Made by a program: the position numbers and the translations under genes
Shown here: positions 24,266-35,789 of the stretch, piece by piece
Layout of the letters: every line of letters starts with the position of its first letter
How positions within the stretch are numbered: the stretch's first letter is position 1
DNA from: Dillenia suffruticosa
Taxonomy: Eukaryota > Streptophyta > Magnoliopsida > Dilleniales > Dilleniaceae
Direction of reading: 5' to 3'
Assembly (NCBI GenBank): GCA_033439265.1
Contig: JAVTVX010000031.1
Coordinates: forward strand, 5,627,501 to 5,691,500
Length of the DNA: 64,000 nucleotides
Notes under the pieces: generated by a model
What the model was told of the DNA's origin: nothing
Seen by the model: only the letters and a program-made list of their open reading frames with translations
Database searches by the model: none

Positions 24266-25150
24266 ATTGCTTTTGCAGCTTTCATGCATCTCATGAACCG
24301 AGCATTTCATCCCTATCTCGATAAATTTGTCTTAATTTTCATCAATGATATCTTGGTTTATTTCAAGAATGATGAAGAGCACTCGAGCATCTCTGAATTG
24401 TATTAAAAATTCTTAGGAAGAAGAAGTTGTATGCTAAGTTCTCAAAATACGAGTTTTGGCTAAGGGAGATTGGTTTTTTAGGGTATGTTGTTTCTGAGAA
24501 TGCAATTTTTGTAAACCCTAAGAAAGTAGAGGCCAATCTGAGGTGGGAGCAACCCAAGAACGTCGCTGAGGTAAAAAGTTTTCTCGAGTTTGTAGGTTAC
24601 TACCGGAGATTCGCAGAGGGATTCTTGAAAATAGCGTTTCCAATGTCCAGTTTGACTTGGAAGGGAGTGAAGTTCGAATAGGATGAAAGATGCGAAAGTA
24701 ATTTCCAAGAACTTAAGAGAAAGTTGATATCCGCTCCCATTCTTGCTCTATCTACTAGCGGTGGTGGTGATTTTGTCATATATAGTGATGCCAATAAGCA
24801 AGAGCTAAAGTACATGTTAATGCAAGACAATAGGGTGATTGCTTATGCCTCTTGCTAGCTAAAGAAATATGAAATGAACTATCGTACTCATGACTTAGAG
24901 CTAGCTACCATTGTCTTTGCCTTAAAGGCTTGGCGGCATTACCTATATGGGGTCACATTTAAAATTTTCATAGATCACAAAAATTTGAAATACTAGCTCA
25001 CACAGAAGGAGCTCAATTTGAGGCAACAAATATAGCTAGAGTTGATCAAAGATTATGTTCTAGTGATAAACTACCATCCCAAGAAAGCTAATGTTCTTGC
25101 TGATGCCTTAAGCCAGAAGTCCTCTTCTTCTAGTTTAGAATCTTAGGGAA
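24266..25150 (+). mobile_element. Element D reverse transcriptase (rest) and RNase H
   Basis: Reverse transcriptase resumes with [19 protein letters not shown], then the DILVY-type catalytic region and the GFLGYVVSE motif. RNase H follows from about 24690: SAPILALSTSGGG, VIYSDANKQ, a [19 protein letters not shown] stretch and LADALS. The order and spacing are typical of Ty3/gypsy pol. The region is broken. Confidence 0.85.
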
Positions 25151-26119
25151 GTTCTTACCTCTCTTATTTAGTTGAACTTCAAGCATTTGGAGTCGAGTTG
25201 GCTAAAGATGATCATGATGTACTCTTGGCCAAGTTGTACATCAACGAGATTATAAGGTTTCATGGTGTTCCGGTGTCTATCGTATCATACCGTAACTCTC
25301 GGTTTACTTCTCAATTTTGGCTAAGCTACAAGCCGATTTGGGAACTACATTGAAGTTAAGCACAGCTTTCCGCTCTTAAACTGACGGACAATCTAAGGGC
25401 ATGATTTAAACCTTAGTAAACATGCTTAGGGCATGTGTTATGAATTTTCAAGATAGTTGGGATCGACATCTTTTATTAATAGAATTGAATATAACAATAG
25501 CTATCAAGCTAGTATTGGGATGCTATCCTATGAAACTCTTTATGGAAGGAAGTATTGGACTTCATTGTGTTGGGGCGAGAATGGTGAGAGGAAAATCGAA
25601 ATTGTAGAGTTGATTGAAGCCATCAAAGAAAAGGTAAGAATGATTCGAGATAGAATAAAGGTAGCTCAAGATCGATAAAACAGCTATCCGACAAGAGGAA
25701 GAGGCTCTTGGAATTCAAAGATGGAAATATGGCATTTTTTAAGGTATCTCCTTGGAAGGGTATAATTCGATGACAGAAATAGAAAAATTCGAGTCGTCGT
25801 TATATTCATTCCTTTAAAATCCTCGAAAGAATTGGAAAAGTGGTCTACCGGCTTGAATTCCTACCAGAGTTACAAAGTATCCATGATATTTTTCACATTT
25901 CAATGTTAAAGAAATACTTGTCAGATCTCTCACATGTGTTAGAAGCTCATTCAGTAGCGTTGAATCAAGACTTGAATTCAAGATACAACCAGTGAAAATC
26001 CTTGATCGACAACTCAAACAATTAAAGAGTAAGCAAATTCCCATGATCAAGGTGTTATGGAGAAGCAACCAAGTGGACGAGGAAATTTGAAAGACTAAAG
26101 AGTTGATATGAAAACAATA
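25151..26119 (+). mobile_element. Element D integrase and chromodomain-like C-terminus
   Basis: Integrase is represented by the late core ([20 protein letters not shown] near 25243-25305) and the following MLRACVMNFQDSWDRHL and YNNSYQASIGM stretch. The N-terminal zinc-binding part appears to be missing. The C-terminus reads KVSPWKGIIR, then FHISMLKKYLSDLSHVL, and ends in a KVLWRSNQVDEE segment resembling the chromodomain tail of Tekay/Del chromoviruses. It runs straight into LTR D leader sequence near 26120. Confidence 0.78.
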
Positions 26120-27304
26120 CCTTCACCACTCTTTCTTTTCTCCCTCATTCTCGCCCACAATCATTCTCTCACTTTCCCTCTTATCGCTCCCTCTTCCTTC
26201 TCTCTTCTCTCTTTTGGTTTTCTTCACCTTGTCTGTAGAACCCTAGATCCGGCATAATTAGCAAACAATTTTCAGAAGGAGACCCAAACTGAGGGTTCTG
26301 GCTAGAGGTGTTAATGCTTTCCATTTCAACAACAAAAAGATGTTGCTGTAGGCATAGGTTTACTGTTAGATCACTTTCTTCCTGTAGCAATCGTTTCTCT
26401 TCACTACAAAAAAATACAGTTTTCATCACGCATTTTCGTGAAGGAAAAAATTCGTTGCTCTTTTGTGACGAATTTAGCGACAAAAATATTTTCGTCGTTA
26501 ATTTGTCACAAAATTTGTGATGAAAAGGAAGTCGTGGCTAAATTAGCGATGGACACATCATTCGTGACTAAATTCGTTGCTAATTAGTGACGCAAAAATT
26601 TTCGTGACTAAATTCGTCGCTAATTGGTGAAAAAAATTTTTCGTTGCAAATTTCATCGCTAATTAGTGACGAATAATATTTTGTGGCTAAATTTTTGCCA
26701 CGGATTTAAAATCCATCACAAAATTTAATGTTTTGTAAATAAAATTTTATTTTTTTATTTTTTTTTATTTTATTAATATGTTATATTTAAGTTAAAAATT
26801 AATTTAACGACGAATTTGATTTCTGTCGCTAAATTTAACAATGAAAATCTGAATTCATCGCTAAATTTTTTATATATAATTAAATAAAATAAAATATTAA
26901 TATAATATTTAAATTAAAAAATTAATTTAGCAACGACAAAATTTATCCGTTGGTAATTTAGCGACTGATTTTCAAATCCGTCACTGAATAAATCCGTCGC
27001 TAAATTTAATATTTTTTTAATTACAATTTTATTTTATTTTATTAATTTATATTAACAAATCATATTATTATTTTATAATATTTTAATTTACATTTTATTT
27101 TATTATATTATATTTCATTTTTTTAAAAGAATAATATTATTTAAATCTTAAAAAAACCATATATTTTATTTTATTTAAATTATATATATATTAATTAATT
27201 TATTATATTTTTTTGTTTGATTTAATATTTTTTATTATTATATATGTACCTTTTAATTTATTTGTATTATTTTATTCAATAAGACAAAATTTTTAATTAA
27301 ATAT

Positions 27305-27560
27305 TAATTCGGTGGACATGCTGGGCACGACCCTGCGCGAGCGCCAGTGCTGGCGTATGCATGCAAGGGCGCCGGGGGTAGGCGCGTGCCAGTGCGGGTG
27401 CCCATGCATACACGCACGGGCATTGGGGGCTGGCAAGGGCCCGCGCATGCACGCATGGGCGTCGGGCGCAGGCAGGCGCGCGCACCTTTGGCGCCTACCC
27501 CAGTAGGCTCGCGCGCTTGCCTGGGCGCCCGCGCATACACGCACAGGCACCCGCCCTTCA
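27305..27560. repeat. CpG-rich core in the CACTA element, part 1
   Basis: About 250 bp of GC- and CpG-rich sequence with many GCATGC and GGGCGC words, sharply bounded by AT-rich sequence. Reading frames on both strands are open only because of composition. A looser GC-rich counterpart lies at 28430-28650, and a similar vocabulary appears at 40590-40870. Confidence 0.8.
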
Positions 27561-27576
27561 TTGTTTTAATACTAAA

Positions 27577-27650
27577 AAGATTAAAGGGATTTGAACATTA
27601 GATTTCGGATTTGAACGGAAAACATGTCACCACTATACCACCGCTTAGTG
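27577..27650 (-). other. tRNA-like promoter boxes (degenerate), CACTA interior
   Basis: On the minus strand, GGTGGTATAGTGGT resembles a tRNA A box and GTTCAAATCC a B box, but the spacing is short. This suggests a tRNA- or SINE-derived fragment rather than a tRNA gene; no cloverleaf is formed. Confidence 0.35.
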
Positions 27651-28325
27651 TTGTGTGATAATATTGTTTTTTCCTTCTTCCTCCTCATTTTTTTTCTATT
27701 CTCACTTTTTTTTCCTTCTCTTACTCTTATCTCTATTTTTGGGTTTTTTTTTTCTTTCTATTCTCATTATTGAAATTTCTTATATATTTAAACGAATAAA
27801 AATATTTTGTGATTAAATATATAGATTTTTTAAATTATTAATATATTATAATTTATTAATAATTATAATTTATATTATTAAGATGCCGTAATCCATTTTT
27901 AAATTATGGATTAAAAAAATAAAATAAAAATGAAAAAGAATAATAAAATAATAAAAGAAAAGAAAAAAGAAGAAAACAAAATATAATATTAATATATTTT
28001 TTAATTATTTATTTATTTTATTTTAAGTTAGTATTTTATTATTTTTTATTTTATTAAAAATTATCATATTTATTATTTTTAATTAATATTATGTTAGGTT
28101 GGTGGTTTAAGTAAAAAAAATTATTATATTTATTATTTTAAATTGTTATTATATATTATTTTTTTATTATTTGAAAAATGTGAAGGAAAGATAATAAGTA
28201 AAGAAAGTTATTATATTTATTATTTTAAATTGTTATTATATATTATTTTATTATTATTAGAAAAATATGAAGAAAAGATAATAAGTAAAAAAAAAAATTT
28301 ATATCACATACTAACATTTGATTTG

Positions 28326-28388
28326 ATGGTTTACAGGTTTATACTTATGCGTGTGTATGCAGGTGTGCAGGAGTTCGAATCACGGTGG
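28326..28388 (+). other. tRNA-like promoter boxes (degenerate), opposite orientation
   Basis: TGGTTTACAGG (A-box-like) is followed about 34 bp later by GAGTTCGAATCACGG (B-box-like), close to tRNA spacing. It mirrors the unit at 27577-27650 across the CACTA core. No complete tRNA fold is apparent. Confidence 0.35.
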
Positions 28389-28429
28389 AGGTAAAGCGGC
28401 ATTTTTCAGCAATTAAGTGAAGAGGGCTG

Positions 28430-28650
28430 ACGCTAGAGTGGGCGCGCTTGCAGGTGGGGGTGCTGGCTTGGGTAGGAGGGTGCGCTTCCAGGCCAGGGTG
28501 TTAGCTTGGGTGGGTGGGTGGGTAGTTTGCAGGCTGGTGCTGGCTCGGGTGGGTAAGGTGGGTGGGGCCCGTCCAGGCACGTGGCTTCCAGGCTAATGCT
28601 AGCTCAGGTGGGCAAGGGCCTGTCCAGGCATGTGCGCTCTCTGGGCATTC
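28430..28650. repeat. GC-rich core in the CACTA element, part 2
   Basis: A G-rich stretch with repeated GGGTGGGTGGGTGG, GGCTTGGGTGG and CCAGGC words, about 220 bp. The G-runs could form quadruplexes. No gene is recognised. Confidence 0.7.
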
Positions 28651-30753
28651 CGACGAATTTGGAATCAATGATAGATTCCAAATCCGTCGCTAATTCATTT
28701 TTTTTTTTCATTGCGGATAATTTTTTGTCTTAAGTTAGTGACAGACTTTTTTGTCACTAAATTAGCGACGGATAATTTTTCTATCGCTAAATTAGTTACG
28801 GATAATTTTTTTGTCGCTAATTTAGCAAAAGATAATTTTTTTCCTAAATTAGCGACGGAAAATTTTTCGTCGCTAAATTTTGTGTCGAATTTTAGCGACG
28901 AAAAATTATTTGTCGCTAAATTTAGCGACGGATTTCAAATTTTTTTCACTAAATTTTACGATGGATTTCTAATTTTCATCGCTAAATTTTTTAGACGAGT
29001 TATTAGCGACAAAAATTTTTTCATCGTTAAATCCGTCGCTAATGTTTTTAGCGACGAATTTTTTTAAAATTTTTGTCGCTAAATTTGTGACTAAAAGCCT
29101 ATTTTTTTGTAGTGCTTTTGTTTGAAGTTTGTGCATATGTGACTTTGGTTGAATTGATCAAGGTTTTACTAGAATTTAAAACTAAGAAGCATATATATTT
29201 TAGAGTTTATTCAAGTGCTATGGCGTTTGAGATGAAATCCTTGATTTTTTCATAATGTGTAGTTTGAGCATCTGGTGATCTTTCCATCATAATTTCTTCT
29301 ACATATGGGCAAATTAAGTGAGATTTTCTTCTCATGAAACTAGACTTCCATACCTCGAAAATAACATATGATTCGAAATATTGGGATGAGAATTAGATTT
29401 TTTATGAATTTTCAAAAGAATATATCATACAAAAAAGGACCCTATTCTTCCCTGTTTCGGCTCCATGCTCTTCTTTGACTTTTAGAGGCCTTCTAGATTG
29501 AATTAGGCTCTGAACATGAAAATTGTAGAGGCTTTATCTTTAATTTGAGATTTGAATCATTTGAATGAGATTGGAACGTAAACACAAAAATTGTAATTTT
29601 ATATCTAGTTTTTAAGTGAAAAATGGAATTTTCATGATCCGAGAAATATAGATCAAGATATGATCATTTTTCTAAGACATGTTGTGCTTGAAAATTTATT
29701 GGAAAGTTAGGAATTGTGACAAATTGAGAAGAACAAATTTGTTATAGTGTTGGTATATGATTTAATGATTAATTTGTGACCAATATCTTATGTTAAGGCA
29801 TTTGCAATAAAAAGAGGGGTTGGATTTTGTTTGATTTAAAAATTGAGAGTAATTACCCTACCAAAAGGTGAGCGGACAGACCGTCGTGCCTTTTAAATAA
29901 GAAAAATGATTTCAAAATTTTTCTATAAATAGTTCTAAATGATTTTATATGATTTTGTACCATATTTGTGATTGTGGGATGGCCCGAAATGAGAATTTAA
30001 AGTATATGTGCATTCATTGTATTTATGAATGAGCATATGCCATATATTATTGCATATTTTATTCATGAATATTGTTAAATTAGTTAGTAACCTTTTGATG
30101 AAATCATGACACATTGAATGAAATCGGAATGTTCGTGAAATATTGGTGTATGTGTGGTAAATGACTATAGTCATTCTCTCCACGGAGTAACCTGATGGGG
30201 TGACACGGGAAGTGTGAAAAAGAGGAAGACCTAAGTAAAAATGATTGGTCAAACAAGAAGACCTAAGTATAATTGAATTCACTTAAAAAGCATGAACTTT
30301 TGGGACCTATTATGCATACATCAGAAGTGTGAAATCAATAAGAAAAAAATGCATATTTGTGTGAAAACAAAATGAATAAAATAAAATTGTTTTGCTATAA
30401 ACTAAGGTTTGTTGTACAAGATTTTTCACAAAAATTGGACATAGATTATGAAAAGTCATTCTCATATGTGGATAAAACGATGTCTTTTGTTTTTTGATTA
30501 GTCTAGTAAGACTTGAAATGCGAATGATAGATATAACTACATTCAATTTGTATGACTCACTTGATAATGATATTCACATGAAAATCCTAGACTTAGATTA
30601 TTTTAAGTGTCACAAACTTAAAAGGTCGACTAAGGCCTTATGCCTGGTTGACCTATACATATGCTTCTACGTGAAAACGTCAAAGACTATTGAGCATAAG
30701 ATGACTTGCACTAAATATAGATTTCACATAACACTCTCACTAGTCGACTAAAA

Positions 30754-32691
30754 TGTCATGTCCAGACCTGCAGGTCGAGCATGCGGATAGACCGCTGTGA
30801 CTCCTCGAGGCACGGGTATACCCTACTTGCACACGGAGGTGATGCAAGGCTAATATTTTGACTAATATCATGACCCTATTCGTCATCTTAAGTCAAATAG
30901 TACAGCGGAAGATTTGAAGAAAGATATTTTTCAGAATTTTTTTTAAAACATTTGCCTCCAATTTACATATAATATTTATATGTGCAATCCAATCGTAAAC
31001 AAAGATGGGTATGAATGCTTACCCAGTAGTGTCTCTCAGTAGAACTCGTAGAACAGTACCTCAATGTAAGTCAAGTGTAATATAAGCTGAAAATTTTAAA
31101 TATGAGAGGGTGAGTATAATCCACATATTCAGTGAGTGAGGTGCAATGACTATATAATAACAATACATGAATTTGTGAGAGTGACAGTCAAATTATCATT
31201 TTCAAATTTATATTCATTTGCAACATATCATGTAATTCAAAATAATATGCATGCTTATCAAAATCATACGTCATGGGTTGTCAATCAGTAATAAAACATA
31301 TTCTACCCATAGTTTGGCCTAAATAAGGTACAATCCACCAAAAGGTCACCACAATATCATAAAAATGAACACACATACTTTTCTTTTAACCCCCTTCCCT
31401 TGGTGTTGACACGGTCCTCATGTAGTGCTCGTTATAGGAATCACTTAAACTGGAGGAGTACACAGGGAGATATGAAATTTCTCCCAAAACTGCGCAGAGT
31501 TAAACTTTGGAAATTTAGAATTGAAATTTTTGTAAGTATGGAATTTGAGATTGTACCTTAAAGAAAAATATTTTCAAATGTAATTCGTAATCCTATGATA
31601 TGATGTTATCAAAATAATTGATGAATTATATATTGTTTAATTTAGGCGTAGGATTACATTTTTGTACAAGGGGTGACTTGTTCGAGAAACGAGGATAGTT
31701 AGGGGAAGTGGCGTACCCTCCCCAATCGAGGTGAGTGGGATGAACTATTTTCAACTTTAAATGAATAATAGTTTGATTTTGATTTTTATAAATAAATTTT
31801 GAAATGTGATTTATAAATGTTTTAGTGTTTGTGACATATGTTTAAATGATGATTCTGAGAAAAAATTTGCATCCTGATATTACGACTTGATAGTGCCATG
31901 ATTTTCCTTACGAGTAAAGATTTATGAATGATGACATATGGCGTGTATATGATTATGGGATGGTGCATAGTCGCTATAGCGTACTCCCTACAATGGCTAA
32001 CGGATCCAATAGACGAGCACCCGTGAAGACCATGTCAACACCAAAGGAAGGGGGTTAAAAGACAAATATATGTGTTCATTTTTATGATATTGTGGTGACC
32101 CATTGATGAATTTTACCCTATTTAGGGTAAACTATGGGTAGAATATGTTTTATTACCGATTGACACCCCATGATGTATGATTATAATAAGGATGCATATT
32201 ATTTTGAATTAAATAATATGTTGCAAATGAATATAAATTTGAAAGTGATGATTTGACTTGCCACTCTCACAAATTCATTTATTGTTATTATATAGTCATT
32301 GCACCACACTCACTGAGTATGTGGATTATACTCACCCCATCATATCTAAATTTTTTAGCTTATACTATACTTTACTTACATTGAGATACTGTTCCACGAG
32401 TCCTACTGAGAGACGCTATTGGGTAATTATTTATACCTATCTTTGTTTACGATTAGACCACGCATATAAATATTATACGTAAATTCGAGGTAAATGTTTT
32501 AAAAAAATTTCTGAAAAATATTCTTTTTCAAATCTTCTGCTGTATGATTTGATTTAAGATGACGAGTAAGGTCACAAAATTAGTCCAAATATAAGCCTTG
32601 TGTCATCTCTGTGTGCAAGTAGGGCATACCTGTGCCTCGAGGAGTCGCCGTGGTCTATTCACATGCTCGACCTACAAGTTAGGGCGTGACA
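30754..32691. mobile_element. Family-B LTR sequence in head-to-head inverted arrangement
   Basis: 30754-31416 is the 3' part of LTR B in minus orientation, starting TGTCATGTCC. 31430-32691 is a longer B segment in plus orientation, ending AGGGCGTGACA. The unit has LTR-like TG...CA outer ends and short AAAA-containing flanks, and it splits the copia LTR. The two arms (30754-31400 and about 32030-32691) are near-complementary over some 650 bp around a loop of about 630 bp. It probably arose by rearrangement during or after insertion. No coding is present. Confidence 0.75.
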
Positions 32692-32710
32692 AAAACACCT
32701 ACACAAGTCG

Positions 32711-32856
32711 CCCTGAAGTGAATACTAGTCAACTTGAATAAGCAATGAAGTAAAAATACTTAAGTGGAATGAATCTCAAGTTGATCTAAAGTGAATACAA
32801 GTCGACTTGCATGAGTGGCAAAGTGAAAATGCTTAAGTGGGATAAAGCACAAGTCG
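32711..32856. repeat. 73-bp tandem duplication in the copia LTR
   Basis: Two imperfect units share AAGTGAATAC, AGTC(A/G)ACTTG, ACTTAAGTGG-like and CAAGT(C/T)GA(C/T)CT words, offset by 73 bp. Position in U3 suggests duplicated promoter or enhancer elements. Confidence 0.7.
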
Positions 32857-33600
32857 ACCTAATATATATAAGAATCAATCTACACTAACATGGACTTTAC
32901 AGAATACAAAACACAAGTTAACCTGAAAGAAGAAGGAGTTAACTCGATGGAGTAATGGTTGATACCATACAGAAAAACTGTTGAATATTAAATAACCCTC
33001 AACTACCTTCTACAGCTATGTTTGATACATTTATTGAAGATCAACAACTCTTTTATCCTCACCATTATAAATACAACACTTCAAGTGAAGGAAAAAAAAA
33101 CATCTACCACGATTAAGCACCAAAGATCTAAGGGAAACCTCTAAGCAAATTTTTCTTTTTGTATTGTATTCTTTTCTCTGTACTTTGATGATCTATTTGA
33201 AGTTAAAGTTTTACTATTGTACATTTTTTTCACTTGTAAATCATTGTAAAAGACTAGAATAATGGGTTCTTTTGGTTTGGACATTAAGTGTTTGAGTGAA
33301 ATATGTGAGGTATACTAGCAACTATACAAAACTAGGGGCAATGTTTGAGAGAAATACTATATGGTTTGAGTAATATCTATGTAACCTAGTTGGTTGTACT
33401 ATTTTTGAGAAAATAGTGGATTTGAAAATTTATATGAAGTCGGAGAGTAGACGAATACAAGAGAGGGTGAAACTACTATAAATCGAGAGTGTCAAATTTT
33501 TCATTCTTTAGTCAATCTTTCCTAAAAGCCTAGAAAAAGTCAAAAGTACCGAAAACAACCTATTTACTTCTTCTAGGTTGCCTATACTATATTCTTCAAT

Positions 33601-33612
33601 TGGTATCAGAGT
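33601..33612 (+). promoter_or_regulatory. Primer-binding site of the copia element
   Basis: TGGTATCAGAGT follows the LTR end by two bases and matches the initiator-methionine tRNA complement at 11 of 12 positions. Confidence 0.9.
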
Positions 33613-33659
33613 AGATTTCTTGGTGAACGGTTTAACAACCTCAAGAGAAAAGATCTGAA

Positions 33660-34130
33660 ATGGCACTTAACGATGATAGCGTCCTATTCGAAACTTGCTC
33701 AACCAATAGAACACCTTTATTCAACGGCAACAACTATATTATTAGAAGGAAAGACTGAGGAACTTCATTATGGCCTAGGATGAGATAGTTTAGGAAATCA
33801 TAGAAGAGGGAATTGCATTCCCAACTGAGGAGGTTGACAATATAAGAGTCCCAATTAAGATGAAGAAAATGACTACTGATGAAAAGAAAACTTATCAAGC
33901 AAACTGAGACACTAAATTTGCTTTATCTTGTTCTAAGTTTAAATGAGTATGGTAGAATTTCTTTTTGTATAACGGCTAAGGAAATTTGGGAGAGATTAGA
34001 GACCACATACGAGGGAACAAATCAAGTTAGGAAAAATTAATAAGATACTAAAACAAGAATATGAACCTTTCAAAATAAGAGATGATGAAATTGCAAGAGA
34101 CATGATAACTAGATTCAACACTATCACTTA
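33660..34130 (+). mobile_element. Copia gag fragment
   Basis: It begins with ATG (MALNDDSVLF), then TPLFNGNNY, EIIEEGIAFPTEE and, further on, KEIWERLETTYEGTN and DDEIARDMITRFNTI-like stretches. This is the plant copia gag (UBN2-type) pattern. It is broken and incomplete. Confidence 0.8.
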
Positions 34131-34139
34131 TTGACTAGG

Positions 34140-34521
34140 TTTACTTACATTGAGGCACCTATATGTATTTAAAATGTTAACTTGGGTTTTTATTATACAT
34201 GTGTATAAACATTTAGGCCCACTCGGTGTGACAACTGCTCATACTCTAGTTTAGCATGACAGTAGAGGTCTGTGGCTAGAATTGCTAGAAATTTCTATAG
34301 CCTTGCGTTGTTCTGGTTGTCGGCTGTGGTTTGGTTAATGGTTGTGAAGTCGGAATGGCCCTTTTATTAAATTGATAGGATTGTTGTGAAATATTACAGA
34401 TTAAATTGTACATGAGAGACCTCCGAAATATGGGGAGTTTCTGTCTGATTTTCTATAAAAAAATATAGCCGGCATTCAGGGCAACGGGTGGCTGTTCATG
34501 ACCCCGGTTCGGGACGTGACA
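34140..34521 (+). mobile_element. 3' end of an A-type LTR
   Basis: Matches the last ~380 bp of LTR A2 (59820-60192): CTCGGTGTG, GACAGTAGAGGTCTGT, CCTTGCGTTGTTCT, and the end CCGGTTCGGGACGTGACA. It is joined abruptly to the copia gag on its left. Confidence 0.8.
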
Positions 34522-35060
34522 TGCCGCATATACACATATAGTTTATTCTCATTATTACCAAGTACTTGATTAAATGATCGAAATTGTCGGAGCAATTTAT
34601 TTATGAAACGAAGATGACATTCTTAAAATATATTTAATCAATTATGAATTCCAAACATCATATTCAGCAGAAAAATATCGCATTTTTAGACAACTACTTA
34701 CTCACCAGTTTTAGGGTGGCTTGCTTCCAAAATCAAATTACAATATTTCCAACTTTAGATTAGATATAAAGAATAAATCACTTAACTTTCGAATATTACT
34801 AACAATCCATTACTATGTAATCGACTAAGTAAACAATACAAATCTAGATAAGTTATAGAACACTCTATATAAACACAAATATTACTCGTAATCATACGTA
34901 AACCAATCTGAATATGAAAACAAAACAAATTCTAAGAGAATAAATCTATAAGAAATCACTCCCCCTAAAAGCAAAAAAAAAAAAAGCAAAAAACAAAAAA
35001 TCATATCCAAGATGCTCGAGACACTCCATTATTCTCTTTGATACGCTTATTCTTGTATAT
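34522..35060 (-). mobile_element. Probable long-LTR fragment, reverse orientation
   Basis: AT-rich sequence carrying CTTACTCACC followed by GGGTGGC near 34705-34730, resembling the reverse of the TACCC...GTGAGT module of the long LTRs. No coding is present. 35060-35263 shows nothing recognisable. Confidence 0.4.
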
Positions 35061-35789
35061 AAAAATTATTTAGATTTAGTCTCTAAACTAGGTTTGGTGA
35101 ACTTTCGTCGAAAACTCCTCATTTTTACCTAGTACATGTGCTTGACAACTTCAAATAGTGAAACTTGCAACTCAAATCCATCTAAACTTGTCAACTAGCC
35201 TCCACAAAGACTATTTAAAAAAAGAAAATCATCGGTTATTGTTAGTTAAAAAAGTTACATTGAATACGGAGTAAAACGAAAGAGAAATTGTTTTTAGCAT
35301 TTTGGCACGAAGAAATTTTATTAAATTGGAGTAAAAAGAAAAATTAGCACGAAAAAGAAAATTTTGATTAAATTAGATTTAACCTAAAAAATTATTTTTG
35401 GCACAAAATTTGATTAAATTGGATATGGATAGAAAAATTGTTTTTGGTGCGAAAATTAGAGATTTTATTATAGAGTTATCATTGAAATTGTATATCATAA
35501 ATATTAAATTAAATATGAATTAAAATAAATTAATATTAATGTTAATGTTCTTAACTATTTTTTTAGAAATTTATATAAAATTATATAATATTTATAATTA
35601 ATAATTAATATATTATTATCATGTATATTATCTAATAATAAAAAATAAATTATAATACTATATTATATAAATTTCTAATTTAATATCATTGCATTATTTA
35701 AAATAATAATATTAATAATTTAATTTTTATTAATTAAAAATAATATTATTAAAATTTTAAATTAAACACAAGCAGGGGGCAGGCCTTAC

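Larger units (their letters stand above)
26402..29114. mobile_element. Non-autonomous CACTA (EnSpm) transposon
   Basis: The termini are CACTACAAAAAAATA and its exact inverse, flanked by a perfect 3-bp target duplication (CTT at 26399-26401 and 29115-29117). Both subterminal regions (26430-27010 and 28690-29100) are packed with copies of a TTTAGCGACGAA-type motif in both orientations, the usual CACTA transposase-binding architecture. No transposase coding is visible; the 2.7-kb element holds AT-rich filler (27010-27300 and 27660-28320) and two GC-rich cores. It would depend on an autonomous partner for movement. Clean ends suggest a comparatively late insertion into the already fixed LTR D. 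The orientation is arbitrary. Confidence 0.93.
6346..30212 (+). mobile_element. Decayed Ty3/gypsy chromovirus-like element D, hosting five insertions
   Basis: The order is partial 5' LTR (6346-7391), primer-binding site (7399-7410), gag (7633 onward), CCHC knuckle, protease, reverse transcriptase, RNase H, integrase, chromodomain-like C-terminus (to about 26119) and 3' LTR (about 26120-30212). This is the usual Ty3 order, and the C-terminal KVLWRSNQVDEE stretch with long LTRs suggests the Tekay/Del lineage. The element is interrupted by solo LTR B with nested LTR C, a hAT transposon, reverse solo LTR C2 and a CACTA transposon, leaving roughly 10 kb of its own sequence. It is clearly broken, with well over a dozen breaks, and is among the older elements here because it hosts so many others. 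Its left end joins the copia fossil without a visible LTR start. Confidence 0.85.
26120..30212 (+). mobile_element. Element D 3' LTR, split by a CACTA transposon
   Basis: 26120-26401 and 29115-30212 together match the D pieces at 61195-61856, 63115-63700 and 6346-7391. The right end breaks off at 30212, where a copia LTR begins. The LTR's first bases are not visible at the left join. The CT-rich leader (26140-26240) and the GAGTAATTACCCTACC module (about 29847-29862) are present. Confidence 0.78.
30213..34140 (+). mobile_element. Ty1/copia element, 5' portion only
   Basis: It starts TGTGAAAAAGAGG at 30213, inside LTR D. It has a 5' LTR ending CTTCA at 33598 (about 1.45 kb once the family-B insertion at 30754-32691 is discounted), a primer-binding site at 33601 and a gag fragment from 33660 to about 34130. 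No pol and no 3' LTR follow, because the element gives way to A-type LTR sequence. It is broken. It is younger than element D and older than the B-type insertion in its LTR. Confidence 0.75.

Noticed and set aside
27293-27601. Overlapping Ala/Arg/His-rich frames on both strands
   Set aside because: Compositional frames in the CACTA GC-rich core.
27577-28388. True tRNA genes
   Set aside because: A- and B-box-like motifs are present but no cloverleaf, acceptor stem or anticodon arm can be drawn, so only tRNA-like boxes are reported.
28711-29067. 118-codon frame with repeated FVTKLATDNF-like units
   Set aside because: This is the translated subterminal repeat of the CACTA element; the periodicity follows the GCGACGAA DNA motif, not a protein repeat.
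34140-34521. A complete solo A-type LTR
   Set aside because: Only the last ~380 bp are present, joined abruptly to copia gag, so it is a fragment.
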